Positions 37,703 through 46,681 are shown, counted from the stretch's first letter. The stretch: DNA of 64,000 bases from Pseudaminobacter soli (ex Zhang et al. 2022) (GCF_014595955.1 NZ_JABVCF010000013.1:144498-208497); one strand, 5' to 3'. Notes: generated by a model not told the origin, from the letters alone. Program-made: numbers and translations.

Positions 37703-38629
37703 ATGGCTCCGAGAATCTTCATCGATGGCGAGCACGGCACAACCGGGCTGCAAATCCGCGCCCGGCTGGCGGGCCGGACGGACCTCGAGGTGATCTCCAT
37801 CCCGACCGACCGCCGCAAGGATCCGGCCGCGCGCGCCGAGTTTCTCAATGCCGCCGACGTCGCGATCCTCTGCCTGCCGGACGATGCCGCCAAGGAGAGC
37901 GTCTCACTAATCTCGAACGATCGTACCCGAGTGATCGACGCCTCTACCGCGTACCGGGTCGCGGATGGCTGGACCTACGGTTTCGCCGAGATGGACAAGA
38001 CGCAGGCCAAGGCCATCGCCGATTCCAAGCGCGTGGCCAATCCCGGCTGCTGGCCGCAGGGTCCGATCGCGCTGCTGCGTCCTCTGATCAGCGCCGGGCT
38101 GCTACCCGCCGACCTGCCGGTCAGCATGAGCGGCATTTCCGGCTACAGCGGCGGCGGCCGCTCCATGATCGAGGACTATGAAGCCAGGGGCGAAGACGCG
38201 CCGGAGTTCCTGCCCTACGGCCTCACCCTGCAACACAAGCATGTGCCGGAACTGAAGAAATATGCCGGGCTTTCGCGCGACCCGATCATGCAGCCGGTGG
38301 TCGGCAACTTCGCCCAGGGCATGATCACGATGGTGCCGCTGCATCTCGGCACGCTCGGCCGCGTGCCGAAGGGCGCGGAACTTCATGCCGCGATCGCCGA
38401 TCACTATGCTAGCCTAGAGCGGAGCGACGTCGTGGTCGCTCCCTATGCCGAGGTCGAGCGGCTGCCGGAGATTAATCCCGAGCGCCACAACGACACCAAC
38501 CGGATGGAACTCTACGTCTTCGCCAACGACCGCAAGGCGCAGGCGGTGCTGCTCGCTGTCTACGACAATCTCGGCAAGGGCGCCTCCGGCGCCGCCGTGC
38601 AGAACCTTGACCTGATGATCGGCGCGTGA
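37703..38629 (+). CDS. argC: N-acetyl-gamma-glutamyl-phosphate reductase (type 2)
   Basis: A 308 aa enzyme of arginine synthesis that reduces N-acetylglutamyl phosphate with NADPH. It starts IFIDGEHGTTGLQIRARL, the type-2 (short) AGPR start, and has catalytic Cys in ANPGCWPQG. The terminator at 38707 lies downstream. Confidence 0.93.
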   Translation: MAPRIFIDGEHGTTGLQIRARLAGRTDLEVISIPTDRRKDPAARAEFLNAADVAILCLPDDAAKESVSLISNDRTRVIDASTAYRVADGWTYGFAEMDKTQAKAIADSKRVANPGCWPQGPIALLRPLISAGLLPADLPVSMSGISGYSGGGRSMIEDYEARGEDAPEFLPYGLTLQHKHVPELKKYAGLSRDPIMQPVVGNFAQGMITMVPLHLGTLGRVPKGAELHAAIADHYASLERSDVVVAPYAEVERLPEINPERHNDTNRMELYVFANDRKAQAVLLAVYDNLGKGASGAAVQNLDLMIGA

Positions 38630-38706
38630 AGGTTGGCTGGCCTGTTCGGCGAATTGAACAACAGCAATCGCCTCGTCGCGCATGGCTTGAAGAAGCTCGT
38701 CTGATC

Positions 38707-38733
38707 TGGCGCGATGGCCGCGCCATTTTGTTT
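38707..38733 (+). terminator. Terminator after argC
   Basis: TGGCGCG (38707-38713), loop ATGGC, CGCGCCA (38719-38725), then TTTTGTTT. Confidence 0.7.
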
Positions 38734-38774
38734 ACGTTGTGATGCGATTCTAAGGCCGCGAGGAGGACGTGGCC

Positions 38775-39011
38775 GTGACGGATGAGCAACGGGGCATTCA
38801 CAACGAGCGTACAAAGCTGGTCGCGACTTACTTCAACAATTTGGCTGTCGCATTGGTCGCAGTCGGCGCAATCGGACCAATAATCGGAACAGCGGTTGGA
38901 AACTCGGCCACCTCACTGATCTATCCCGTGATTTCTGCCTTTGTTTGCCTTCTGGCCAGCGCGGCATTACATTTCATGGCAGGAAAGGTACTCGGAAGGC
39001 TCGAACCATGA
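38775..39011 (+). CDS. Small two-helix membrane protein (hypothetical, foreign composition)
   Basis: A 78 aa protein with a charged N terminus (MTDEQRGIHNERTKL) and two hydrophobic segments (about residues 20-42 and 48-69). GTG at 38775 is preferred because AGGAGG lies 8 nt upstream; GTG at 38769 would be only 2 nt away. Codons such as ATA, GGA, TTA, ACA and CCA are unlike the neighbours. Its stop overlaps the next small gene (ATGA). No family recognised. Confidence 0.7.
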   Translation: MTDEQRGIHNERTKLVATYFNNLAVALVAVGAIGPIIGTAVGNSATSLIYPVISAFVCLLASAALHFMAGKVLGRLEP

Positions 39012-39127
39012 CGAACCTGGAATCCCTTCTGGTAACAAGCGCGGTTCCGATCGCCACGGTGCTCCTCGGCCTAGTTCTGATGTATCTAACGCGCGAGAAG
39101 CCCAGGCACCCAAAGCCGGGCGAATAG
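39008..39127 (+). CDS. 39-aa single-helix membrane protein (hypothetical)
   Basis: MTNLESLLVTSAVPIATVLL onward gives one transmembrane helix and a short basic tail (TREKPRHPKPGE). It is too short for most gene finders. The ATGA overlap with the preceding gene supports real, coupled translation. Role unknown; holin, toxin or transporter-accessory peptides have this look. Confidence 0.6.
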   Translation: MTNLESLLVTSAVPIATVLLGLVLMYLTREKPRHPKPGE

Positions 39128-39133
39128 CGGGCT

Positions 39134-39180
39134 CTGCCCGTGTAGCTTAGCAGAATAGATAGCCAGAATCTCTTCCGAGA
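39134..39180 (+). other. tRNA-like 5' fragment (doubtful)
   Basis: GTGTAGCTTAGCAGAATAGATAGC (39140 area) resembles positions 7-25 of bacterial tRNAs (xGTAGCTCAGCxGGATAGAGC), but the D-stem is imperfect and no T-arm GTTCGAA follows. It could be a degenerate tRNA half left by integration, or chance. Confidence 0.25.
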
Positions 39181-39183
39181 CAG

Positions 39184-39217
39184 AAAAGGCCCGGCGCCAT
39201 TCAGCGCCGGGCCTTTT
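39184..39217. terminator. Bidirectional terminator
   Basis: AAAAGGCCCGGCGC (39184-39197), loop CATTCA, GCGCCGGGCCTTTT (39204-39217): a perfect 14-bp stem with A- and T-tracts on both sides. It serves the small-gene cassette and the convergent MFS gene. Confidence 0.85.
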
Positions 39218-39236
39218 CGTCGAGCTCAGGTCCGCC

Positions 39237-41132
39237 CTATTCCTTCGTATGCAGGTCGGTACCGAGCGTGTCGCGTACGAAAATCATGCCGATGACCAGC
39301 GACATGGCCGAGATCGCGATCGGATACCAGAGGCCGTAGTAGATGTCGCCGGCCGCCGCGCTCATAGCGAAGACGGTCGCCGGGAGCAGGCCGCCGAACC
39401 AGCCGTTGCCGATATGGTATGGCAGCGACATGCCGGTATAGCGGATGCGGGTCGGGAACATCTCGACCAGGATCGCGGCGATTGGCCCGTAGACCATGGT
39501 CACGTAGAGGACCAGGATGAACAGGATGCCGATGATCAGCGGCCAGTTCACCTCGGCAGGATCGGCCACCATCTTGAAGACCCCAGCGCCCGGGACGGTG
39601 TAGACCGTGATTTCGGTCGCTCCGGCGGCCTCCTCGGCAGTGATCAGCTTGTCCTTGATGGCCTGCTCGATCGGAACCGTGGTCTTCTCGCCGGCCCGGA
39701 TTGCCGCAGCGTCCAGGTTTAGCTTCGGATTGGCGGCGACCAGCGCATCCAGCTTCTGGTCAGCGACCTTCACGGGATCGCGCACCAGCGGATAACCCGC
39801 ATCCTGCAGTGCGTTGAAGATTCCCTTCGTTAGCGCCGCATTCTTCGCAGCGTTGTCGGGCGCGGCCTCGGGGCTTGGATCGACCGCGAAGGATTCGACG
39901 GTCTCGTCGCCGATCTTGACGGTCGCCGGAGTACCCGGAGCCGCCGTCATGACAACGTCGTAAGGCACGGAGTTCTTGGTGAGGAAGTCAGTGACGATGT
40001 CACAGGACTTCGTGAACTTGCGCGTGCCGGTCGGGTTGAACTGGAAGGTGCAGTCGCCCGGTGCGGCCGTCACCGTCGCCCGCACGTTCTGCTGCGCCGA
40101 GGCGAGCGCCGGGTTGGCGGCCCAGGTCAGCGCCTTGAACAGCGGAAAGTAGGTGACAATGGCAAGCGCAAGACCCGCCATGATGATCGGCTTGCGGCCG
40201 ATCTTGTCCGACAGCCAGCCGAACACGACGAAGAAGACCGTACCGAGTGCCAGCGCAATCGCGATCATGATGTTGACCGAGACGGAGTCGACCTTCAGCA
40301 CGTTCTGCAGGAAGAACAGCGCGTAGAACTGGCCCGAGTACCAGACCACGGCCTGGCCGGCGGTGAGGCCGAGCAGCGCGAGAAGCGCAATTCGGGCGTT
40401 CCGCCACTGGCCGAAGGCCTCCTTCAGAGGCGCCTTCGAGCCCCTGCCCTCTTCCTTCATGCGCTGGAAGGTCGGCGACTCGTTGAGCGAAAGCCGGATC
40501 CAGACGGAAATCCCGAGCAGCACGACGGAGATGAGGAACGGAATGCGCCAGCCCCAGGCGGCGAACTCTTCCTTGCTCAACATGCCCTGGATCAGAAGGA
40601 TGACGACGAGCGACAGGAACAGGCCGAGCGTCGCGGTCGTCTGGATCCACGAGGTGTAGTAGCCACGGCGGTCGTCCGGCGCGTGCTCGGCGACATAGGT
40701 CGCAGCACCGCCGTACTCGCCGCCGAGCGCTAGGCCCTGCAGCATGCGCAATGCAATCAGGATGACCGGAGCCGCAAGACCCCAGGTCGCGGATCCAGGC
40801 AGCAGGCCGACCAGAAAGGTCGACATGCCCATGATGAGAATGGTGATGAGGAAGGTGTATTTGCGGCCGACGAGGTCGCCGATGCGGCCGAAGACGAGCG
40901 CACCGAAAGGCCGCACCAGGAAGCCCGCGGCAAAGGCGAGAAGCGCGAAGATGTTACGCGTCGCTTCCGGATACTGGCTGAAGAAGGCCGCGCCGATGAA
41001 AGCGGCGAGCGAGCCGTAAAGATAGAAGTCGTACCATTCGAAGACTGTGCCGAGCGAGGAAGCGAAGATGACCTTCTTCTCCTCCCGGCTCATGCTCCGG
41101 CTTCGTGAGCCGGCGGTTGCGGTCACTGACAT
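39237..41132 (-). CDS. MFS transporter of the metabolite:H+ symporter (MHS) type with large inserted domain
   Basis: A 631 aa protein. The N-terminal half (SSLGTVFEWYDFYLYG, GRIGDLVGRKY, LGGEYGGAATYVAEHAP) marks the MHS group (proline/betaine/shikimate transporters). Between helices near residue 338 and 530 lies an unusual ~190-residue soluble insert with two Cys (361, 377), probably on the periplasmic side. The first Met used is MSVTATAGSR after GGGGAGGAAACG. Substrate unknown. Confidence 0.85.
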   Translation of the reverse strand: MSVTATAGSRSRSMSREEKKVIFASSLGTVFEWYDFYLYGSLAAFIGAAFFSQYPEATRNIFALLAFAAGFLVRPFGALVFGRIGDLVGRKYTFLITILIMGMSTFLVGLLPGSATWGLAAPVILIALRMLQGLALGGEYGGAATYVAEHAPDDRRGYYTSWIQTTATLGLFLSLVVILLIQGMLSKEEFAAWGWRIPFLISVVLLGISVWIRLSLNESPTFQRMKEEGRGSKAPLKEAFGQWRNARIALLALLGLTAGQAVVWYSGQFYALFFLQNVLKVDSVSVNIMIAIALALGTVFFVVFGWLSDKIGRKPIIMAGLALAIVTYFPLFKALTWAANPALASAQQNVRATVTAAPGDCTFQFNPTGTRKFTKSCDIVTDFLTKNSVPYDVVMTAAPGTPATVKIGDETVESFAVDPSPEAAPDNAAKNAALTKGIFNALQDAGYPLVRDPVKVADQKLDALVAANPKLNLDAAAIRAGEKTTVPIEQAIKDKLITAEEAAGATEITVYTVPGAGVFKMVADPAEVNWPLIIGILFILVLYVTMVYGPIAAILVEMFPTRIRYTGMSLPYHIGNGWFGGLLPATVFAMSAAAGDIYYGLWYPIAISAMSLVIGMIFVRDTLGTDLHTKE

Positions 41133-41311
41133 CGTTTCCTCCCCTGCGATCGGTCCTCGAACAAGGACCATATCGGCCGGACTCGTGTTCCCGAGTCCGC
41201 ATCGCAGAAGAAATGACAGATTAGCGAACCTACGGCATTTAGGCTTTGGAATTATGACTTTAGTCTAATCCAGACGCGAAGCCCTGCGGTTAGATAAGCA
41301 GGTGCCTACAC

Positions 41312-42100
41312 TTACAGTGCCTCGATCAGCCGCGCGGCCGCGACCATCTCGCGCTTGCGATTGGACCGGCGCGCCATTGCCTCGGCATCCTGTCCCCAGT
41401 GCTCTATCTGCCAGTCCTCGTCGACGTGAGCAGCGGTCCAAGCGTCCTCCACATTGCGGGCCTTGGCTTCCACGGCAAGCGCCAGCAATGCCGAGCCGGT
41501 GAGCGAGGTCATGACATGGAGTGCGGCCAAGCGAAGCGGCTCGGCGCGACCGCGCAGATGCACTCCGAGAGCGCCGATCGATTCGCGCGGCTGCTCGACA
41601 TGCATCACCCCCTCGGCGAGGTTCATGCGGGCGCCAAGCGTTGAGCGCGCCCAGTCGAGCACGGAGTCCCAATGTTCGTTCTGGCGCTGCACCAAGCCCT
41701 CCGGGCCGTCCGCCCGGTAGCAGAGCAGATCGGAGGAGGCGAAGCGCAGGATGTCCTCGAGCACGGCGTCCGCTTGGCGCGCCACGCCGTCGATCGCTGT
41801 GTTCACCAGGCGCATCACCGGCATGGTCACCGGATCGATTACCTCAGCCTGGGCATCGAACTCGTCCGCCACGAGGCGGGCTGCCGTCTCGGTCGGCAGT
41901 TCAATCACGGTACCCGCCGGTGTCTTCGCGGTTCTGCCGTCGAGCTTGACGACGTAGCCGCCGTTCTCCCCTGCCGCCACCGAAACGTCCTTGTAGAAGC
42001 GCTTGGGCAGCGGCGCCTTCATCTGGATCTGCGCACGGCGGACCGGATCAGGGTCGGACAGGTGGCGGCCGGCCTCCAGATCGTTCAGAAGTTCTCTCAT
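41312..42100 (-). CDS. ATP12 family F1-ATPase assembly chaperone
   Basis: A 262 aa protein. PLPKRFYKDVSVA, VKLDGRTAKTPAG, LPTETAARLVADEFDAQ and WDSVLDWARSTLGARM match ATP12, which binds the F1 alpha subunit before assembly. Its stop is 179 nt from the MFS start; it overlaps the DMT permease gene by one base upstream. Confidence 0.9.
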   Translation of the reverse strand: MRELLNDLEAGRHLSDPDPVRRAQIQMKAPLPKRFYKDVSVAAGENGGYVVKLDGRTAKTPAGTVIELPTETAARLVADEFDAQAEVIDPVTMPVMRLVNTAIDGVARQADAVLEDILRFASSDLLCYRADGPEGLVQRQNEHWDSVLDWARSTLGARMNLAEGVMHVEQPRESIGALGVHLRGRAEPLRLAALHVMTSLTGSALLALAVEAKARNVEDAWTAAHVDEDWQIEHWGQDAEAMARRSNRKREMVAAARLIEAL

Positions 42101-43017
42101 CAGCTTGCCTGTGATTTCGAGACCCGGTTGACCAGAACCAGGCCGGCGGCGATCAGACCGAGCGCCAGGAATATCTGGATAGATAGGGGCTCGCCGAGCA
42201 GCGTGCCACCCAGGAGCACGCCGAAGGCCGGCGTCAGGAATGTGAAGCTGGAGAGACCCGCGGCGGGGTAGCGCCGCATGATCCCGAACCAGACCACGTA
42301 GGTGAAGCCGACAACAAAGATTGCCTGGAAGAGCAGCGCACCGACGGCCAGCGCGGAGGGTTCCCGGACCAGCGGCGTCGCGAAGGGCAGCAAGGGCAGC
42401 GTCACCACCGCGGACACGGCGAGTTGGTAGAGCAGCACCTTCTCCGCGCTTGTCTTTGCAAGTTTCGAGCCCTTTATGACGAGCGTGGTTGCGGCCCAGA
42501 ACGCACCGGCGGCGAGGCTCATCAGGTCGCCCTTGATCGCATCTCTATCGGGAAGGCTGAGGCGATCCGAAAAGACCAGCACGACTCCGCCGAATGCCAG
42601 GACCAGTCCGACCAGCTTCTGCGCAGACATGCGCTCGCCCAGCAGGAAATGGGCTCCCAGCAGCACCCAGAACGGCATGGTGTTGACCATCAGTGCGCTG
42701 CGCGCCACGGTGGTGAAGTCGAGGCCCATATAGATGAGCACGAACTCGCCGCCGAACAGGATGCCGGCGGCGAAGCCGGCAAGCAGGGTCCCGTCGCGCT
42801 CGAACAGCGGGACGCGGCGCCAGCGGCACCAGATGAAGACGCAGACCGTGCCGATCAGCGAGCGCAGCAGGGTGAGCAGCACCGGGTTGTAGCCGGCATT
42901 GGCGAGCTTGGCGGCAACCCCGTTCAGGGCCCACGAGAAGGTGAGGCCGATCATGATCGCTACCGCCGCTGCATCGATTGCCCGCATGCGGGGTGCCGCC
43001 ACGCCGGCGGCCGTCAC
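42100..43017 (-). CDS. EamA/DMT family transporter
   Basis: A 305 aa protein with ten hydrophobic helices in two EamA repeats (about 15-145 and 160-295), with end motifs ERMSAQKLVGLVLAFGGVVLVF and GEPLSIQIFLALGLIAAGLVLVN in pieces. Substrate unknown. GTG start overlaps the stop of the pseudouridine synthase gene (GTGA), so the genes are coupled. Confidence 0.85.
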   Translation of the reverse strand: MTAAGVAAPRMRAIDAAAVAIMIGLTFSWALNGVAAKLANAGYNPVLLTLLRSLIGTVCVFIWCRWRRVPLFERDGTLLAGFAAGILFGGEFVLIYMGLDFTTVARSALMVNTMPFWVLLGAHFLLGERMSAQKLVGLVLAFGGVVLVFSDRLSLPDRDAIKGDLMSLAAGAFWAATTLVIKGSKLAKTSAEKVLLYQLAVSAVVTLPLLPFATPLVREPSALAVGALLFQAIFVVGFTYVVWFGIMRRYPAAGLSSFTFLTPAFGVLLGGTLLGEPLSIQIFLALGLIAAGLVLVNRVSKSQAS

Positions 43018-44000
43018 GCCTCGTCCTCGGCGCTCGCGTCATCGAAGCCGAGCAGGTTCCAGCTCTGGCGCATGTGCGGCGGCAACTGCGCCGTGACGTC
43101 GATCACGCCCCGCTCAGGATGCGGGATCACGATCCGCCGCGCATGCAGGTGCAGCCGGTTTTGGATGCCGCCCGGGAACTCCCAGTTCTGGTCCGCCTCG
43201 AAATATTTCGGGTCGCCGATGATCGGGTGGCCGATATGAGCGGCGTGGACGCGCAGCTGGTGGGTTCGGCCTGTGTAGGGCTCCATCTCCAGCCAGGCCA
43301 GCGCCTGCCCCGCCTGTTCGACGACGCGGTAGTAGGAGACCGCATGATCGGCCCCCTCCTCGCCATGCCGAGCGACCCGCATGCGGTCGCCGTCGGGCGT
43401 CTGCTCCTTGACCAGCCAGGTCGAAATCTTGTCGTCGCGCTTCTTCGGCACGCCCTTCACCAGCGCCCAATATTTCTTCTTGGCGTCGCGCCCGCGAAAG
43501 GCCTCTGCGAGCTTCATCGCAGCCAGTCGCGTGCGCGCCACTACCAGCACGCCGGAGGTGTCGCGGTCGAGCCGGTGCACCAGCCGCGGCTTCTCGCCCT
43601 TCTTGTTGCGGAAGGCCTCGAGCATGGAATCGACGCTGCGCGTGACGCCCGACCCGCCCTGCACGGCGAGGCCCGCGGGCTTGTCGAAGACGAAGACCTT
43701 GTCGTCCTCGTAGAGCAGCATGCGGGAGAGCGCCTCGCCGTCCTCGACGCCGCGCATCGTCCTTTGCGTCAGCGGCGCGTCGCCCTTACGGTCGACGTCG
43801 AGCGGCGGGATGCGGATCGTCTGGCCGGGCTCGACGCGGGTGTCCGCCTTGGCGCGCGCGCCGTCGACACGCACCTGCCCAGAGCGCAGCAACTTCTGCA
43901 GATGGCCAAAGCCGAGGCCGGGATAATGTGCCTTGAACCAGCGGTCGAGCCGCATGCCCGCCTCGCCGTCCTCCACCTTGATCTGTTCTACGCCTGCCAT
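43014..44000 (-). CDS. RluA-family 23S rRNA pseudouridine synthase (RluC/D-like)
   Basis: A 328 aa protein. An S4 RNA-binding domain near 14-60 is followed by the catalytic motif RLVHRLDRDTSGVLVVA (Asp in HRLDRDTSG) and GRTHQLRVHAAHIGHPI. It isomerises uridines in 23S rRNA; RluC (955/2504/2580) is the more likely member. First gene of the synthase-DMT-ATP12 run. Confidence 0.88.
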   Translation of the reverse strand: MAGVEQIKVEDGEAGMRLDRWFKAHYPGLGFGHLQKLLRSGQVRVDGARAKADTRVEPGQTIRIPPLDVDRKGDAPLTQRTMRGVEDGEALSRMLLYEDDKVFVFDKPAGLAVQGGSGVTRSVDSMLEAFRNKKGEKPRLVHRLDRDTSGVLVVARTRLAAMKLAEAFRGRDAKKKYWALVKGVPKKRDDKISTWLVKEQTPDGDRMRVARHGEEGADHAVSYYRVVEQAGQALAWLEMEPYTGRTHQLRVHAAHIGHPIIGDPKYFEADQNWEFPGGIQNRLHLHARRIVIPHPERGVIDVTAQLPPHMRQSWNLLGFDDASAEDEA

Positions 44001-44027
44001 GTCCCAGTCACTGCGTCCCGGTCGGTT

Positions 44028-44366
44028 TCATTCGCTGTCGGTTCCATATTGCAGGACCTGAACTTTCTCCAGAGTGACGAGGCCGCTCGCCATGATCCTC
44101 TCCAGCATCGGGAGGAAGGCGGCGATCTTCTCCTCGCTGTCGACGATCTCGATCACCAGCGGCAGGTCTTCGGAGAGGCGCAGTATCTTGCTGGTATGCA
44201 GGCGGCTGGAATGGCCGAAGCCCATCGCACCACGAAACACGGTCGCGCCGGCGAGATGCATCTCGCGCGCCTTCAGTACAATGGCCTCGTACAAGGGACG
44301 GCCATTCGACCGGTCGTTCTCCCCGATGAAGATGCGGAGCAACTGAGCCTGATTGGGGATCTTCAT
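44028..44366 (-). CDS. DUF190 domain-containing protein
   Basis: A 112 aa protein. It starts MKIPNQAQLLRIFIGENDRS and has AGATVFRGAMGFGHSS and LPLVIEIVDSEEKIAAFLPML, the DUF190 (PII-like fold) pattern. DUF190 proteins commonly accompany fluC/crcB genes. The ATG overlaps the stop of the second fluC gene. Confidence 0.88.
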   Translation of the reverse strand: MKIPNQAQLLRIFIGENDRSNGRPLYEAIVLKAREMHLAGATVFRGAMGFGHSSRLHTSKILRLSEDLPLVIEIVDSEEKIAAFLPMLERIMASGLVTLEKVQVLQYGTDSE

Positions 44367-44812
44367 GGCCGGGACCCTTTCAGCCGGTTGAGGCGCGTCG
44401 CAAGCATGTGGCCCAGCCAGACGGCGGCAAGCCAAGTGACAACCGATACCGCAACGTTGGCAGCCGCCACGAGCAACTCGCCGCTTTGCATGAGCATGAC
44501 CGTTTCGAGGCTGAAGGTCGAGAAGGTGGTGAACCCTCCGCAGAAGCCGGCCATGACGAGCAGTCGCTGCCGAGGGCTGGCGAAGACGCGGCCGTCGGGG
44601 CCCGTGAGCGTTGCATAGAAGCCGATGATCAAGGAGCCGACCACATTGACGATCAGCGTGCCGACCGGAAAACCGGGGCCCCATATGGCAAGGCTCACAG
44701 AGGATGCCAGCGCGCGCAGCACGCCGCCCACCACGCTGCCCAGCGCCACGACCGCATAAACGGCGATCGCGTCGCGCACGTCCTGCCGATGCCCGTCCCG
44801 CATCACTCCCAT
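44363..44812 (-). CDS. crcB: Fluoride channel FluC/CrcB, second copy
   Basis: A 149 aa protein with four hydrophobic helices and the motifs GGVLRAL, FPVGTLIVNVVGSLIIGF and GFCGGFTTFSTFSLE, the fluoride-channel signature. Such channels work as dimers. Start ATG 44812 overlaps the stop of the first copy by one base. Confidence 0.9.
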   Translation of the reverse strand: MGVMRDGHRQDVRDAIAVYAVVALGSVVGGVLRALASSVSLAIWGPGFPVGTLIVNVVGSLIIGFYATLTGPDGRVFASPRQRLLVMAGFCGGFTTFSTFSLETVMLMQSGELLVAAANVAVSVVTWLAAVWLGHMLATRLNRLKGSRP

Positions 44813-45195
44813 CAGCCCGCCCCTCCCGCGAATGCTGAGCTCGCCGCAAGGCCCAACGCGACCGCTCCGAGACAGACAGCAACCGAGAGCAGCACGTTGC
44901 CGCCTGCTCGCACCCATTCGCCCTCGCGGGCGAGCGCTAGCGTTTGGAGGCTGAAGGACGATACAGTGGTGTAGCAACCCAGAAAGCCGGTCCCAGCGAA
45001 GGCCCAGAGGGCGGGAAGGTCATGGGCCTGCACGACGGCTGCGAGAATGCCGATCACGAAAGACCCGCTGATATTCACCACCATGGTGCCCCATGGAAAG
45101 GTTTCGCCCACGGTTCGGGCAACAAGGCCCGAGACAAGGAACCGCGCCACTCCGCCGAGCAGGCCGCCAAGGCAGACGAGCAACAGGTGATACAT
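44812..45195 (-). CDS. crcB: Fluoride channel FluC/CrcB, first copy
   Basis: A 127 aa protein from ATG 45195 (TTG at 45213 is an alternative). Motifs LLGGVARFLVSG, FPWGTMVVNISGSFVIG and GFLGCYTTVSSFSLQTLAL. In this copy the usual second FTTFSTF is CYTTVSSF. With the second copy it could form a heterodimeric channel. No fluoride riboswitch is visible upstream. Confidence 0.88.
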   Translation of the reverse strand: MYHLLLVCLGGLLGGVARFLVSGLVARTVGETFPWGTMVVNISGSFVIGILAAVVQAHDLPALWAFAGTGFLGCYTTVSSFSLQTLALAREGEWVRAGGNVLLSVAVCLGAVALGLAASSAFAGGAG

Positions 45196-45238
45196 TTCTG
45201 CGTGCCCGCTCAACGCCAGCCCAATCGCATTTTGTTCC

Positions 45239-45298
45239 GCCCCCTCACCGGTTTCGGGAGAGGTGGTCTGCGAAGCAGACCGGTGTGGGGTTGATGGG
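45239..45298. repeat. Dispersed repeat upstream of the fluC operon
   Basis: CCCCCTCACCGG ... CGGTGTGGGG flank a perfect GGTCTGC-GAA-GCAGACC hairpin (45265-45281). Related to the CCCTCTCC-type repeats elsewhere in the window. It separates the fluC and rarA genes. Confidence 0.45.
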
Positions 45299-45300
45299 GC

Positions 45301-46611
45301 CTACTTGTTCCGCTCCGCCCTCAGCTTCGTCCAATAATCCAGCCGCTTCCTGATCTCGCGCTCGAAACCGCGGTCCGGAGGGTCGTAGAAGGTCCGACGG
45401 CCCATCTTCTCGGGAAAATAATCCTGGCCGGAGAAGGCGTCGGGCTCGTCATGGTCGTAGCGGTAGCCGGCGCCGTAGTCCTCTTCCTTCATTAGTTTTG
45501 TCGGCGCATTGAGGATGTGTTTCGGAGGCAGGAGCGAGCCGTGTTCCTTCGCCGCGCGCATGGCGGCCTTGTAGGCGGTGTATACGGCATTCGATTTCGG
45601 CGCAGTCGCCAGGTAGACGGTCGCCTGCGCCAGAGCGAGTTCGCCTTCCGGCGAGCCGAGATAGTCGTAGGCATCCTTTGCCGCGTTGGCGATGCCGAGC
45701 GCCTGCGGGTCGGCCATGCCGATGTCCTCGACCGCCATGCGGACCAGTCGGCGGCCGAGATAGAGCGGGTCCTCGCCGGCATCGAGCATGCGCGCGAGAT
45801 AGTAGAGGGCCGCGTCCGGATCTGAGCCGCGCACGGATTTGTGGAGGGCGGAGATCAGGTTGTAGTGACCGTCTTGGCTCTTGTCGTAGACAGGCGCGCG
45901 GCGCTGCACGACCCGCTGAAGGGCCGCCGCATCGAAGATCTCGCTGGGCCGGGCGGCTCGCCACACCTCCTCGGCCAGCGTGAGCGTGGCGCGGCCGTCC
46001 CCGTCCGCCATCCTGACGAGGACCGCCCTCGCCTCCTTGTCGAGCGGCAGCGGCTTGCCTTCCGCGGCTTCGGCGCGTGCGAGCAACTTCTCCAGGCTTT
46101 CCTCACCCAGCGTTTGGAAGACGAGCACGCGAGCGCGCGAAAGGAGCGCCGCATTCAGCTCGAAGGACGGATTCTCCGTGGTCGCGCCGACAAGGATGAC
46201 AGTGCCATCCTCCATGACGGGCAGGAAGGAGTCCTGCTGGGTTCGGTTGAAGCGATGGATCTCGTCGACGAAGAGCAGGGTCTGGCGGCCGTTGGCGCGA
46301 CGCAGCCGCGCCGCCTCGAAGACCTTCTTCAGGTCGGCGACACCAGAGAAAATCGCCGAGATCTGCTCGAAGGCCAAATGGGTCTCGCCGGCGAGCAGTC
46401 GCGCGACCGTTGTCTTGCCCGTTCCCGGCGGGCCCCAGAAGATCATGGAGCCGAGCGATCCGGAATGGATCATGCGCGTCAGCACCCCGTCCTCGCCGGT
46501 CAGGTGCTCCTGCCCGACGACATCGGCAAGCTTGGCCGGCCGCAGGCGATCCGCCAGTGGGCGGCCGCTCTCCTTTCGCTTCGGTTCCTCTTGGGCAAAC
46601 AGATCGGCCAT
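45301..46611 (-). CDS. rarA: Replication-associated recombination protein A
   Basis: A 436 aa AAA+ ATPase acting at stalled forks. Walker [10 protein letters not shown] near 60-68, Walker [11 protein letters not shown], sensor motif [12 protein letters not shown] and a C-terminal MgsA/RarA domain ([19 protein letters not shown]). Normal length. The DegP gene follows upstream (46795) in the same direction. Confidence 0.93.
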   Translation of the reverse strand: MADLFAQEEPKRKESGRPLADRLRPAKLADVVGQEHLTGEDGVLTRMIHSGSLGSMIFWGPPGTGKTTVARLLAGETHLAFEQISAIFSGVADLKKVFEAARLRRANGRQTLLFVDEIHRFNRTQQDSFLPVMEDGTVILVGATTENPSFELNAALLSRARVLVFQTLGEESLEKLLARAEAAEGKPLPLDKEARAVLVRMADGDGRATLTLAEEVWRAARPSEIFDAAALQRVVQRRAPVYDKSQDGHYNLISALHKSVRGSDPDAALYYLARMLDAGEDPLYLGRRLVRMAVEDIGMADPQALGIANAAKDAYDYLGSPEGELALAQATVYLATAPKSNAVYTAYKAAMRAAKEHGSLLPPKHILNAPTKLMKEEDYGAGYRYDHDEPDAFSGQDYFPEKMGRRTFYDPPDRGFEREIRKRLDYWTKLRAERNK

Positions 46612-46635
46612 GGCTCTTCTTCAGTCGCAGTGGGC

Positions 46636-46679
46636 CTCACCCTTACTCTCTCCGCAGCCGGACGGGGAGAGGGGTGGGC
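46636..46679. repeat. Dispersed CCCTTACTCTCTCC...GGAGAGGGGTGGG repeat
   Basis: Inverted ends CTCACCC...GGGTGGG around CTCTCCGCAGCCGGACGGGGAG; the same family as 16779-16835. Confidence 0.45.
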
Positions 46680-46681
46680 CA

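Noticed and set aside
45196..45300. Fluoride riboswitch upstream of the fluC operon
   Set aside because: The conserved crcB-motif blocks are not visible; the region is occupied by a dispersed repeat.
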